From assembly GCA_016722445.1 (NCBI GenBank), contig JADKIZ010000003.1:89502-153501 (forward strand): a stretch of DNA of 64,000 bases, given 5' to 3'. The first letter of the stretch is position 1. Every line of letters begins with the position of its first letter. A program made the position numbers and the translations under genes. The notes under the pieces were generated by a model. That model was not told the origin of the DNA. It worked only from the letters and a program-made list of their open reading frames with translations, and made no database searches. The DNA is from Flavobacteriales bacterium. Lineage in GTDB: Bacteria > Bacteroidota > Bacteroidia > Flavobacteriales_D > Sanyastnellaceae. Below, piece after piece: positions 40,505 to 51,736 of the stretch.

Positions 40505-42547
40505 ATGAACAAACTACAACTCATCCAAAAAATAAAATCCATCTCCGACCTTACTCACGAAGAGCAAGCGGAGCTGATCAACCTTGTAAACAATACCAAG
40601 AAGTATGGCTTGGTTTGGGAAGACAAATTCGAGCAAATTGAAGAAGATTTGCTCACGAATCTACCCATGCTGACTGAGGTGAAGGAAAGGTTCATTCAAG
40701 CCCAGCCTCAAGCGAAAAAGGAAAATGAAGAAGATTTGTTTTCTGGTTCCAATGAAGGTTCAGGAGATCAATTGATTTACGAAGATACTGCGCCAAATCA
40801 CATTCTCATTGAAGGGGATAATCTTCACGCATTAACTGCCCTTTTTTTACACATAGAGAGGCCATTGATCTCATTTATATAGATCCGCCATACAATACTG
40901 GAAACAAGGACTTTCGATATAATGATAAATTTGTTGATAAGGACGATGATTTTAGACATAGCAAATGGATCTCATTCATGAATAAAAGGCTTGAAATCGC
41001 GAAAGTCCTTCTTGCTAACAATGGCGTTCTTGTAATTAGTATTGGTTATCATGAAGTCAATAACCTCGTGCAACTTTGTAAAGAAATATTTCTAGGTAAA
41101 CAAGTCGTCTGCGTCACAGTGCAAACTTCTGGTGGTAAGCCCTCTAATGGATTTAATTATCTTCATGAATACTTGGTATTTATAACACCCAAGGACTTTA
41201 GCCCGAATCCTGTGTCTTTCGCTGGGGGAACTGAAAGAAGTCCTTTCGAAGGACTGACATTAAGCACTTTCGATAAGACGCAGCGCCCAAATCAAGCTTA
41301 CCCGATATTCATTAATTTACATTCTGGACATATAATTGGTGTTGGACTTTCATTAGTTGAGCGCGTAAGGGAGGAAGTTATTCTGGCAAACCATCAGAGT
41401 TTAAGTATGATTATTCCGAAGCTCCAAAAGGTGCAATTGCATTTGGCCAGTGACAAGTAAAGGAAAGGACTGTGTTTGGAGACTTATATCTGCAAGATTA
41501 TTGAAAGATTGGGAAGACGGCTACATTAAAGTCAGTAGAAATAAATCAGCAAAAAAATCAAAATAGATTCAGCGTACAGTATTTGCCTGAGGGGGTAATA
41601 GATAAAATCAAAAATAAAGAACTTCCTGTAATTGGTCACGAAGATGGATTTCTACATTGAGATTCGGAGACAATGAAACGGAAGGCAGTGATATCCCTAC
41701 AATTTGGTACGAAAAGGACTTTTTCACAAATAAGGGATCCGCACTTTTTAAGGAAGTTATTCCTGCGTCGAAATTCCAATATCCGAAACCATTGGCGCTC
41801 ATTAAAGAAATTTTAAACGCGCTAGGTTCAACTAATAATAATATACTCGACTTCTTCGCCGGCTCTGGAACCACGCTTCATGCCACCATTCAATTGAATG
41901 CCGAGGACGGCGGCAGTCGCCAATGTATTCTCGTCACGAATAACGAAAATAATATCTGCGAAGAAGTCACCTATGAACGCAATAAGCGCGTCATTCAAGG
42001 ATATACCAATGCCAAGGGTGTTCAAGTAGAGGGATTGACAAACAACAACCTTCGCTACTACAAGTGCGATTATGTGCCCAGTGCGAAAACCGAGGCCAAC
42101 CGCAGGAAACTAACGGAGGCAAGCACCGATTTGCTGTGCATTAAAGAAGATTGCTACAACGAGCTCACCACTGAGCATCGATTCAATCCTAAGCAATGTC
42201 GATTATTTTCAAACGAGCGCGGCAAGTACATGGTGGTGATTTACCACAGCCGCCAACAACAACAGGTGAATGAACAGGTGATTGAGTTCGTTGAGAACCT
42301 TACGGACATGACTGAAAAAGTTCGGCTTTATGCATTTAGTCCTGATGCCGAGGTGTTGTTGGAAGAATTCTACCAAGTGCGGGAAAAAGTGAAGGCCGTG
42401 CCTTTGCCAGATGCCATTTACAATGCTTACCGCACTACCTTCAAAAGCATGGGACTTGGCAAGAGAAAAGCGAAAGAGGATGAATCCCCAAGCTCACAAG
42501 AAGAAGCTGTTAACCTATTCAACCAAGAAGCAAATACTACCGAATAA
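40505..42547 (+). CDS. mod: Type III restriction-modification methyltransferase Mod (several frameshifts)
   Basis: The order of motifs is that of beta-class N6-adenine methyltransferases of type III systems: IEGDNLHAL, then DPPYNTGN (40889-40912, out of the first frame), and the SAM-binding motif FFAGSGTT near 41850-41875. The N-terminal 110 residues form the usual helical region. The frame breaks at the T7 run 40842-40848, again in about 41520-41560 and near 41650. The four open stretches nevertheless read in order as one protein of about 680 residues. The TAA stop overlaps the res start by one base (TAATG). Mod methylates the recognition sequence and gives Res its specificity. With this many breaks the gene is either inactive or badly called; the pattern elsewhere favours errors. 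The region 41100-41500 is the target-recognition domain. Confidence 0.85.
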
Positions 42548-44875
42548 TGTTTACACTCAAAGAATACCAACAGAAAGCGGTAGACCAACTGATGGACTTC
42601 ACCTGCGATGCACTCATGCTGTCGGGTAGAAGAATTCCTTTGTTACTGAAAGCGCCTACAGGATCAGGAAAAACCGTTACAATGGCTTCCTATCTGTCAC
42701 AATTGATGGAACAAGTGCGACTGCGTCCAGGATTGCCCGCCGATATGGCCATTATATGGCTTGCGCCCAATACCCTTCACTTGCAAAGTTATACTTCACT
42801 CAAAGGGTTTTACAGCGAACTCAACGATTTGCGCACACTCCAAATCAGTGATGTCCAAGCGAGAAACGGTCTGCAAGCCAAAGACCTTCTCTTTTTAAAC
42901 TGGTCTAGTGTAGACAAAGAGAAGAACACATTTCGCCAGAGTGGAGAAACCGGTCAAAGTCTGGAAATTCTCATAGAGCAAACGAAACTGCGCGATGTTG
43001 AAATTGTGGTGGTGATAGATGAAGCTCATCTGACGGCTTTCACGGGAGAACAAGCGCGCAAGGTGCTCAATCTGATAGATGCCAAAATTGAAATAGCAGT
43101 GACCGCTACACCCAATCGGATACCGGAAATGAATGTGATCATTCAGAGGCAAAAAGTTGTGGCCGAAGAAATGATAAAAAAGGGAATCCGCCTGAATGAT
43201 GGACTTGCCGTGGAAGAACAAGAGCAGGAAGGCGAGATGATTGATGTTCATATTCTAAAAAAGGCTTTGCAAAAACGTGATGAAATTGCTGATGCATATA
43301 AAGCAATTGGTTCGAACATCAATCCGTTATTACTTATTCAGCTACCTTCAGAAAATGCCACGCTTTCCGATCAGGATAAAAGTAAAAGAATTACAATGGA
43401 ATCTTATCTGAGCGGCAATTATGGTATATCCACGAACAATGGAATGCTTGCTGTTTGGCTCTCTGATTCTAAGGATAAAATCAATCTCGATGGGCTTGAA
43501 GAGCCTAACGCGTTGCAAAAGGTTTTGATCTTTAAGCAAGCCATTTCGCAAGGTTGGGATTGTCCGCGTGCTGCAGTGATTATTATTTTCCGTGAATTGA
43601 GCAATCCGAGCTTTGGCATTCAAACGGTAGGCAGGATACTGCGTATGCCCGAGCAAAAACATTATGATAATGAATTGCTCAATGTGGGATATGTCTATAC
43701 CAATATCCAGAACAAGGTTATTGAAGTCGTAAAAGATGACTTAGACTATTTCAGTCTTCAATATGCTAAACGAAGAAAAATATCAGCTTGCCGAATCTGG
43801 CGGCCTCATATGTAATCAATGATCGACAGAACCCGGGCTACCTTCTCGGCGATTTTGAGAACATTTTTTATCAGCAAGTTGAGCGACGTTATAGCATAAA
43901 ACAATTGCCAGAGCTTGATCTTCTAACTGAAGAATCAGCAATTCAAGAATATGAAAAGCTGCGTGACCATAATCGCGAGGTAATGGCAACTCAACTGTGG
44001 AGTTAAATGTGGACAATATTGAAATTGTCATTCCTACGAACCTGAATATTGATGTGTACGAAGAAACAGCGATTCGGATAGAGATTGAAAACTTAGGTAA
44101 ATTTTCGAAGACACAGGCTGAGCTTTCTGAAATGCTCGACCGCTTTTGTTTTAATTCCATAAGTCGTTTGAATAAGTCGAAAAGTTGGAAAACGCTTCGG
44201 AGGACCATACTTCAGTTTGTAGAATATTATCTTGGGTATGATGAATTTGTCGCACGTAAAATCTTACTCTATCAGCAAAATCAAGTATACTTATCAGAGC
44301 TGATTGTTCAAGCTTTAGAAAAGTACGATGCCTGGCAAAGAGAGAGAGGAAACCGCAATAGGCGCATTGAAGAAGTATCGTGGACAATACCGGAGGAACG
44401 GGCCTATTCTGAGTATTTCACACAAATAGACGAGGTGAATAACTGCGCCATGGAGCCCTATTTTGAATACAACAATGCCAGCAATCCGGAGAAAGAATTT
44501 GTGAAGAAACTCGAAGGCATGAAAACGCAAGTTGCCTGGTGGTATAAAAACGGAGATTCAGGGCGAGAACATTTTGCTATACCCTACACCAACAATCATG
44601 GAGAATTGCGACAATTTTTTGTAGATTTCGTCATCCATTATAAGGATGGCACCATTGGACTTTTTGACACCAAAACCAAACGATCAGATGCGGATGCACC
44701 AGCGAAGCACAATGCATTGTTGAAGTACATCGAAGCCCAAAAAGAATTACTGCCGGACCAAAAGATGATTGGAGGAATTGTGGTGGTTGAATCCGCTTCA
44801 ACCGGTGTTACTTTCAGATATTGTGCCATTCCGATTTCGGACACGAATGATTTGACGGGGTGGGAGTTTTTTTAG
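42547..44875 (+). CDS. res: Type III restriction endonuclease Res (two frameshifts)
   Basis: SF2 helicase motifs: Walker A APTGSGKT (about 42652-42675), DEAH (about 43018-43029) and QTVGRILRMP (about 43621-43650). The C-terminal nuclease has VDFV and FDTKT (about 44620-44676), which fits the PD-(D/E)XK site of Res. Repaired length is about 777 residues, a little short of many type III Res subunits. Frame breaks lie at about 43775-43780 (an A5 run that should be A6) and between 43960 and 43995. It is coupled to mod by a one-base overlap. Mod and Res form the ATP-dependent complex that cuts unmethylated DNA between head-to-head sites. The three open parts continue each other in family order. 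Confidence 0.87.
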
Positions 44876-44904
44876 TCAACGTACATAGTTTATATCGAAA
44901 TAAT

Positions 44905-46094
44905 ATGAAAACTTGTATTTTATTTCTTATGGCGCTTCTATTATCAGAAGAATTGAGCAGTCAAACAAAGATATATGATCATGTCAGAATTGATGAAAAC
45001 AGTCTTGTTTATAAGGACGTAGTTGTGAGAAGGGATGATCCAAATTCTGCCAAGTCGATTGTGACCTTCAAAAAAGAAGAGAACGTTGGTGGTGAGACTA
45101 AAACGACAGTTAGAACTTATTCTGGAGGTGAGAAATATGAGTTCATTGAGACGGTAAGTTCAAAACAAATGGAAGGCTTGTGCAATATTGTAACTTCAGA
45201 AAAGATCAGTGACAGATTCTACTTGAATTATTGGTTATATCCCAATGTTCAAATAGAAAGTAATATGAGCGTACAAGTTCAAAATTACAAGTATGTTTGG
45301 AGCGAAACCCAAAAAAGCGCTCTAAATACTGAAGATGGTTCACCAGTAAACTACACTGAAAAATTTCTTGAAAATTGTTACCATGATCAGGAAAAATTTC
45401 CTGATTTGGATGCCGCAAAAAAGGCACCTTGGTTCATCATGGTAGAAAAGGTATTTATTGTAAAAGTCACATATAAGTCACCAAAACTCCATAAAGATGA
45501 TACTCAAACCAGATACTATTTCTATTTTGGGGATGAATCCAATAAGTACTACATAAAATTAGAAAATCGAAATTCAGTGAATCTTCCGAGGCGAAGTTGG
45601 GATTTTGGAGCGATAACAATTCCTATAAAAATTAGGTTATCGAACCAACAAGTGAATTTTTATGATCCGAGTGGAAAGTTCATAGAAAGCCGTGATCCGA
45701 TTTATAATGAACTTACAGCAGATGCAAATCTCGGTCTGTTCGCTGGATATAGCTTAGGTAAATATTCAGTTCGAAACAACGGAGAAAATATTTCGAAATT
45801 GAATCAATACAATTTTACTTTTGGATTATGCGGCAGTTTTGGTGGCGTTGCATTGATCTGGCTTCAACAAGAAAGAGCATTAATAATCTTAAATCAAATG
45901 AAAAATCTGCAATCGCGGTAGCATCAATTGGATGTGGAGTAATATTATGCATTCGTGATGTTAACGTGTCTGTTTTGTGCGGAAAAGACTTTGGCATAGG
46001 TCAATTTGCTACACGATGGAATTATGATAGCAAGCCATGGATTGGGTTAGGTTTTGGTTATAGTATTGGGGCTATCTGGAAGAAAGCTTCTTAA
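44905..46094 (+). CDS. Exported protein, probable outer-membrane barrel at C-terminus (frameshift)
   Basis: About 396 residues after repair, from ATG 44905, which starts a signal peptide (cleavage near LSSQ). The N-terminal half is beta-rich and polar. The C-terminal part (LFAGYSLGKYS, FGLCGSFGG, IGLGFGYSIGAIW) looks like strands of a membrane barrel. The frame breaks near 45855-45870; one base restores LASTRKSINNLKSN and runs to the stop at 46094. I recognise no family. An exported protein between res (30 bp upstream) and the small helical gene (19 bp downstream) on the same strand is odd in a defence run, and it may be an unrelated insertion. Confidence 0.6.
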
Positions 46095-46112
46095 TTTAAA
46101 ACAATTTGGAAA

Positions 46113-46331
46113 ATGGCAAAAAAAGGACTCGACATAACCTTCGTGCACTATGGCATAAGAAAAGAAGACATTAGCCTGATCGAAGCACTTTGCACTGAAC
46201 ATAAGCTCGAATTTGAATGGGTGAAAGAAGATATTCTCAAGGAATTTCACGAGCGAAAAATCAAGAATGAAGACATGGATGAAAAGTCTATCGAAAAGAT
46301 CATTGAAAAGGCTCTACTTAAAATCAAATAG
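46113..46331 (+). CDS. Small helical protein ahead of the DndD-like ATPase
   Basis: 72 residues, charged, with three or four predicted helices (LIEALCTEHKLEFEWVKED, then a Lys/Glu-rich tail). It lies 3 bp before the SMC-like gene, so the two are surely co-transcribed. It resembles in size and pattern the small proteins annotated beside DNA-modification systems, but a family match cannot be shown by eye. It could be a regulator or a structural subunit of the ATPase complex. It is shorter than DndE, and the DndE-like sequence is instead found in the HerA gene downstream. Confidence 0.6.
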   Translation: MAKKGLDITFVHYGIRKEDISLIEALCTEHKLEFEWVKEDILKEFHERKIKNEDMDEKSIEKIIEKALLKIK

Positions 46332-46334
46332 GAT

Positions 46335-48334
46335 ATGCTGATCAAACGTATAAAAGCCAAAAACTTCAAGACCTATTTGCAATTGGATTTGGATATTTCT
46401 GTTCAATCAGATAGGCCAATTATATTGATTGGAGGAGCAAATGGTGGTGGTAAAACAACATTCTTTGAAGCGATATATGGAGCCTTGTATGGATTGAAAA
46501 TTCATTCGTCGAAAGTATTTCGCGAATTGCTTAATGCCGGAGCTCTTGGTAAAGAAGAAGAACGCATTGTGTTGGAAATTCACTTCAGCGGAAAAGTACT
46601 GAATGAAGAACAGCAATATGTGCTGACCCGCACCTATGCACTCAACCCGGAAGGCAAACCGGTTGAAAGTGTGAAACTAAATATGAATGGAACCATTTTT
46701 CAATATGGTACTGCCACACCTGTTGCGCAACGCGCAGAACAAGAAGCCCAGGTCAACAAGATCATTAAGGCAAATCTTCCGCAGGAATTGAGCAGATATT
46801 TCCTATTCGATGCCATGGAAGCTGGAAACCTGCTCAAAGAAGATCAGCTCAACAGGGTTATTCGCGAGAACATCGAAAACGTGATGGGCTTCAATAAGTA
46901 CATGAGCCTAGCAAAATCATCAGAACATTTATTTCAAGAATATACCGCTCAGAGGCTTCAGGTAGAAAATGAAAAGCGGAGTACCTGACCCTGGTCAACC
47001 AAAAAAAGGACCTTGAACTGAATCTTCAACAGACTGAAGGTTTCTTGCAAGACGCTTTGCAGTATTCTGTCACTAACAAAGACATTTACGATGGCCTAAA
47101 GTCTGGATTGAATCAGGAGGCAACTCTAAAGAGCAAAATTGATCAGACGAAAGTACAAATCGATGCAATTCGAAAAAAGGAGGAACTTTATCGCAATGAT
47201 ATTGAAGATTTCGTTAAAAACTTTGAGTCGCACATTTGCATGCCGAAGTTAACTGAGTCTTTGAAAAGTGAGGTTTCTCTTGTGCTACAATCCAAAGCAC
47301 AGCAAGAGGAGAATTCAAAAAGCGGTTTAAATCCTGAACAAATTGAATCTATTAGTTCCATCATTGTCAAATACCTTAAGGAGAATGCGATTACACTCAA
47401 AGAGGTTACAACAGATGAACTCGTAAATTATGTGATTGCATTAACAAATCCAGAGTATGCTGAAGACAAATATGGGTTCCTGGAGCATTCAGAAATCAAG
47501 GCCTTGAGCAATTTGGTCAATGGTAACTATACGAACCCTTTTCCTTCCCTGCATCAGCAGCAGATTGAGCTGAACATTTCGCTTGGCCAGATACCGATGC
47601 TCAACACACAAATCGAGCAATTGAAATCACAGATAGCAGGCCGAGATTATTCCTTAATCAAAGCCTATGAAGACAATGAGGCCAATATCAATTCACTTGA
47701 AAGTCGGATCAATGAGTTGAAAGCTGAGATTGTGAAGATTGATAAACGTATACATCAGTTTGATATTCAAACCAGCCAAGAGCCTGATCCAAAATATGAA
47801 GCATTACAAAAGTTGAAGCCATTTTTTGAAGACGTTGCCAACCAACTGTTGAAAGCGAAAAAGCAACAGATCGAGCTAAAGATGAAACAGGATTTGAATA
47901 TGAATCTTGCAGCCTATAAGGATGTGATCGAACGCGTTGAATTATCCGAGAACCTGAAAGACCTGACTTTTAAGATTTATCACAAGAGTGGCAATGAGAT
48001 ATATCTGAATCAATTGAACACAGCTTCCAAACAGGTCGTGGTTCAGGTTCTCCTCAAAGCGCTTCATGAGTTTGGAGATTATGATCCACCCGTGATGATT
48101 GATACTGTAATGGGTGTATTAGATGAAACTAGCCGGTCCACAGTGCTGGAGAATTATTTCCCGGAATTGTCTCATCAAACCATTTTGCTCAGCTCCGATA
48201 GTGAAGTGAGGCCAGAAAGAGACCTTTGTAAAAATTCTTCCATTTGTTTCCAAATGCTATACTGTAAAACGCGACAGAGAAAAACAATCCACCGAAATCG
48301 AAACCGGTTATTTCGGTCAACACATAAATGATTG
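46335..48334 (+). CDS. DndD-like SMC/Rad50 family ATPase (two frameshifts)
   Basis: About 667 residues after repair. N-terminal ATPase half: IKAKNFKTY, and Walker A GGANGGGKTT at about 46432-46461. Residues of about 200-500 are coiled coil. C-terminal half: PPVMIDTVMGVLDETSR (about 48087-48137), matching the DT-x-x-G-x-LD-x-x-x-R Walker B of DndD, and the ending TEIETGYFG, which DndD proteins share. Frame breaks: GG at about 46976-46979 (GGG restores EYLTLVNQKKDL), and near 48220-48235, after which KRDREKQSTEIETGYFG is read to TGA 48332-48334. DndD is the ATPase of the DNA phosphorothioation complex, but dndA, dndB and dndC are not in this window. The next gene overlaps or abuts the stop. Confidence 0.75.
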
Positions 48335-49917
48335 ATATGATTTTATTCAACAATATCCGCATTGCCGATTCCATTCCGGAGTTGCTTCATCAATTGAAAG
48401 ATCGCATCGAACAAAAGGTGAATCTTCAAGCAACTGAGAAGGGCCAAGTTCAAAGCATATCGCAGAATATGTTATTACGTCTTTCTTTTATTACCGGACT
48501 ATCGTTAACAGAGGAAAGGAGAACTTCAGAAATAGAGGCTTTGAAACTTCAGGCGAATGTCAGCACCATTCACGACACCGTTTTCCTGAAAGGGAATCTG
48601 ATGCCGCTTTGGTCAGCCATTTTGAAGTTGAGATATAAAAACAGCGATGTAGATTTAGATAATCCAACCACCCTGCGTAAAGCCATCAATTACGAAATCA
48701 AGCGGGGTGCTGAATATTTGCTTAAATCTGATAATCTAGACAATTGGTTATTGAGCACTACTACACTTTCAAAAACTGGAAGCTATGGTTCGATACCAAA
48801 ATTGAGCCTGCAAATCGGCACATACGAAGACGATATCACGGCCATGTTGGATATGAATTCTACCAACATCAGCAATACACAGGTGCTTATTGCAGGTACA
48901 ACGGGCTCGGGTAAATCCAATTTATTAGCCGTGCTGGTAAACGAAATCAGAAGCCTGTCCGTCGACTCCATCTACCCTGTGAATTTCCTGCTCTTCGATT
49001 ACAAAGGCGAATTCAGTGATCCAGCAAACCAATCCTGGTTGAATCTCTTTGAAGTCGATTCATCATGTATCCTGGACCCGATCAAACATCCACTGCCATT
49101 CAATCCGTTTAAGGACTTTACAGGGAGAACCCAGAACGAAATAAACTTATACAGCACAGAATTAGCCACAGCTTTGTCAGCAATTGACAGTACTAAGATC
49201 AGTGCGAATATGAGCAACCGCTCATCAGAAGCGATCATCAATTCTTACAAACGCAATCAAAATAGAAGTATCACATTCGATCTTATTCTGCGGGAGTACA
49301 CCAATCTGCAAAGCGATAACGAAAAGGACAAGGATGATAGCATCAAATCCGTCTTGAAACAGCTTATTCGAAATAATCTGTTTAGCAAAGAAGACAGCGT
49401 CAATCTGATTAAGGAAAGCTTCATCATCAAAATGGATGCATTTCCAAAAGATGGACCTTTAGCAAAGGCCATTGTTTATTTCATCATTTCGAAACTCAAT
49501 ACTATTTATGAGAAACTGCCTAAACAGACAATCTCCGATGAATTGGTTGAGCTCCGGCATTTTACCATCATCGATGAAGCACATTATATGCTAGGCTTTG
49601 AGAATAAGCCTTTACGCGATCTAATAGCAGTTGGCCGTAACAAAGGATTAAGTATCATCCTCGCCACACAAAACATGGATAGCTTCAAGAGTGAATACTT
49701 TGACTTTTATGCCAATGCGCAATATCCGTTGATCATGAAACAACAGTCTATCAATGATGGCGTAATCAAAGATTTATTCGGAGTATCAGGCAAGGAATTT
49801 CAAGAGATAAAAGAGGCAATTGGAAGTTTGCAGAAGGGAGAGCTCATTATTAAGAATCCTACAGCAATAACTCTTGGTATGGGGAAGAAGATAAGAGGAT
49901 TAAGGTTAAACATTTGA
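48328..49917 (+). CDS. HerA/DUF87-type ATPase with an N-terminal DndE-like domain
   Basis: 529 residues. The ATPase has Walker A AGTTGSGKSN (about 189-198), FLLFDYKGEFSD, and Walker B FTIIDEAHYML (about 403-413), followed by a VGRNKGLSIILATQN stretch: the HerA/FtsK-like fold of DNA-pumping motors. Residues about 20-140 do not belong to HerA. They read like DndE: a hydrophobic LLRLSFITGLSL segment, PLWSAILKLR, and an RKAINYEIKRGAEYLLKS end that parallels the R-A-x-x-x-RG-x-x-L of DndE. The assignment was made by eye. ATG 48337 is an alternative start. The gene overlaps the SMC gene by 7 bp, so the products probably form one complex. This fusion links a nick-binding domain to a translocase. Confidence 0.72.
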   Translation: MIDMILFNNIRIADSIPELLHQLKDRIEQKVNLQATEKGQVQSISQNMLLRLSFITGLSLTEERRTSEIEALKLQANVSTIHDTVFLKGNLMPLWSAILKLRYKNSDVDLDNPTTLRKAINYEIKRGAEYLLKSDNLDNWLLSTTTLSKTGSYGSIPKLSLQIGTYEDDITAMLDMNSTNISNTQVLIAGTTGSGKSNLLAVLVNEIRSLSVDSIYPVNFLLFDYKGEFSDPANQSWLNLFEVDSSCILDPIKHPLPFNPFKDFTGRTQNEINLYSTELATALSAIDSTKISANMSNRSSEAIINSYKRNQNRSITFDLILREYTNLQSDNEKDKDDSIKSVLKQLIRNNLFSKEDSVNLIKESFIIKMDAFPKDGPLAKAIVYFIISKLNTIYEKLPKQTISDELVELRHFTIIDEAHYMLGFENKPLRDLIAVGRNKGLSIILATQNMDSFKSEYFDFYANAQYPLIMKQQSINDGVIKDLFGVSGKEFQEIKEAIGSLQKGELIIKNPTAITLGMGKKIRGLRLNI

Positions 49918-49924
49918 TATAGAA

Positions 49925-51731
49925 ATGAACTTAACTAAACTCAAGATCATCAACTTTCGTGGAATTCAGGAAATTGAGATAAACATTTCAGATTTCACTA
50001 CGATCATTGGTCAAAATAATGCCGGTAAATCCTCTGTCCTAAGAGCCATTGATCTTTTATGCAATAATGGGACACCAGAACTTGAAGAAATACCGAATAG
50101 AGAATACGGTTTACAAATGGAAATTATTGGAACATTTGAAAACATACAAGATTGGGAAAGAAACACGCCCGGAGTGTCAGGACTAATCAGTGAAAATCGT
50201 ATTATTCTGAGACTTTCGGCAAGTTTTTATAAAGAGGGAAGCAAAGATAAAATTGAAAGAGGTTTACATGTTTACAAAATGATTGAGACAATATCCGGTT
50301 GGAGTGAAACTTGGAGTGAATTGGATAAAGAAATTAAAGATTTGGCTATTCAGGTAGGTGTTTTGAATGGAACCCAATTTAAAACGAAGGCGAATATTGA
50401 AAAGGTAAAACAAGCGATTCGTGACAATCGGTCAGACCTCATTGAGTTTGGTAAAATGGAATGGACTGATGAGGGAATAAGTATACCTGTAGCACTCAAG
50501 CAAGCAATGCCAGCGACAATTGTAATCCCTGCAGTTCGAGATGCTGCAGAAGAAATGAAAACAGGTAAAACGGCGAAGACAGCATTTGGCGAATTAATAA
50601 ATTCCTTAATCTTACCCAAGGTTAAGGAGTTGGCTTCCTATAGCGCAATCATTGATGCTCTTGGTGAATTAGGTGCACAGATTCAGAATCCAGAGGTGCT
50701 GCCTACGATTCAAGATATTAATGAGAAAATATCAAATAGGTTGAAAGGGTTAATTGATGTGAAATCTAAACTAATAATGTCCAATCCAGATATTGATGCC
50801 GCTTTGATTTCTAATGTTGGAATCAGGATAGTGGATGGTGATCATGATACTCCAATCAACTTACAAGGTCACGGCCTTCAAAGAACCCTTATCTATACAC
50901 TGCTTGAGATAATTGCCGGAACGGAATTCAGAGAATGCTGATAATGATAACATAAAGAATACAATTATTCTCTTTGAGGAGCCAGAACTGTACATGCATC
51001 CTCAAATGATTCGCAAATTGAAGGCCCTACTAATAAAAGTCTCTAAAAATCAATATTGGCGGGTTATATGTACAACGCATAATCCCGTGCTCATAGACGT
51101 AGCTGACAATCCCCAATCTTTAATAATACTCAAGAAAAATTCTCAAACTAAAGCTGTATCTAAATCTCAGCTTCCCGAAAATATTTTCAAGGATACAGAA
51201 GACGACAAGATACAGAAATCAGCTCTTAGAGCAGCTCTTGATTTCCATCCTACAGTATGCGAGGCTTTCTTCACAGATTCGTGTGTTTTAGTGGAAGGCG
51301 ACACAGAAATGGCATTACTTAAGCATTGTCCTGATTTACTAACTGCTCTGAAAATATCGGAACAAAAAGTTAATGAGACTTCAATCGTTTCATGCGGTGG
51401 AAAATGGACGATTCCTGCAATTGCTCGAATTCTAAAGAAATTTGAAATACCATTTAAAGTGGTTCATGATCTCGATAGAAAGGAATTAACAGATGAAGAG
51501 CTATCTAAGAAGAAACCAGTTCATCCTTTTAAAGCAAATGCAAAGATTGCCGAAGAAGTACCTGCTGCTAATATACTAATTAATGAGGATACCATTGAAC
51601 ATATTTGGGGCGGAACAGGTAGTAGCGGTAAGCCTTACAATGCCATTGTCGCAATTGTTGAAATTATAGATGAAGGCAAGTTGGATGACTTTCCTAAGCT
51701 AAAGAATTTCATTAATTTTTGTTATTCTTAG
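49925..51731 (+). CDS. OLD-family ATP-dependent nuclease (one frameshift)
   Basis: About 602 residues after repair. N-terminal ABC ATPase: IINFRGIQ and Walker A GQNNAGKSS (residues 30-38), Walker B FEEPELYMHP (about 50970-50999), and CTTHNPVLID. The C-terminal TOPRIM nuclease has LVEGDTEMALL (about 51289-51321) and VVHDLDRKE. This is the OLD/GajA layout: DNA sensing by ATPase, cutting by TOPRIM. The frame breaks near 50915-50940, where the first part runs to a stop at 50941 and the second is open through ERNSENADND. It lies 7 bp after the HerA gene and 5 bp before the membrane-helical gene. No UvrD-type gajB gene follows, so it is not a standard Gabija pair. Confidence 0.83.
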
Positions 51732-51736
51732 AAGAA

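Noticed and set aside
46113..49917. A complete Dnd phosphorothioation system
   Set aside because: Only DndD-like and DndE-like parts are present. No desulfurase, DndB or DndC gene is in the window.
35270..51000. Programmed frameshifting as a regulatory theme
   Set aside because: The breaks lack shared slippery heptamers and structures, occur in unrelated genes, and mostly need one added homopolymer base. Error is simpler.
40505..51731. BREX, DISARM or Gabija as a whole-system label
   Set aside because: No PglZ, PglX, BrxL, DrmA/B or GajB-type gene is present.
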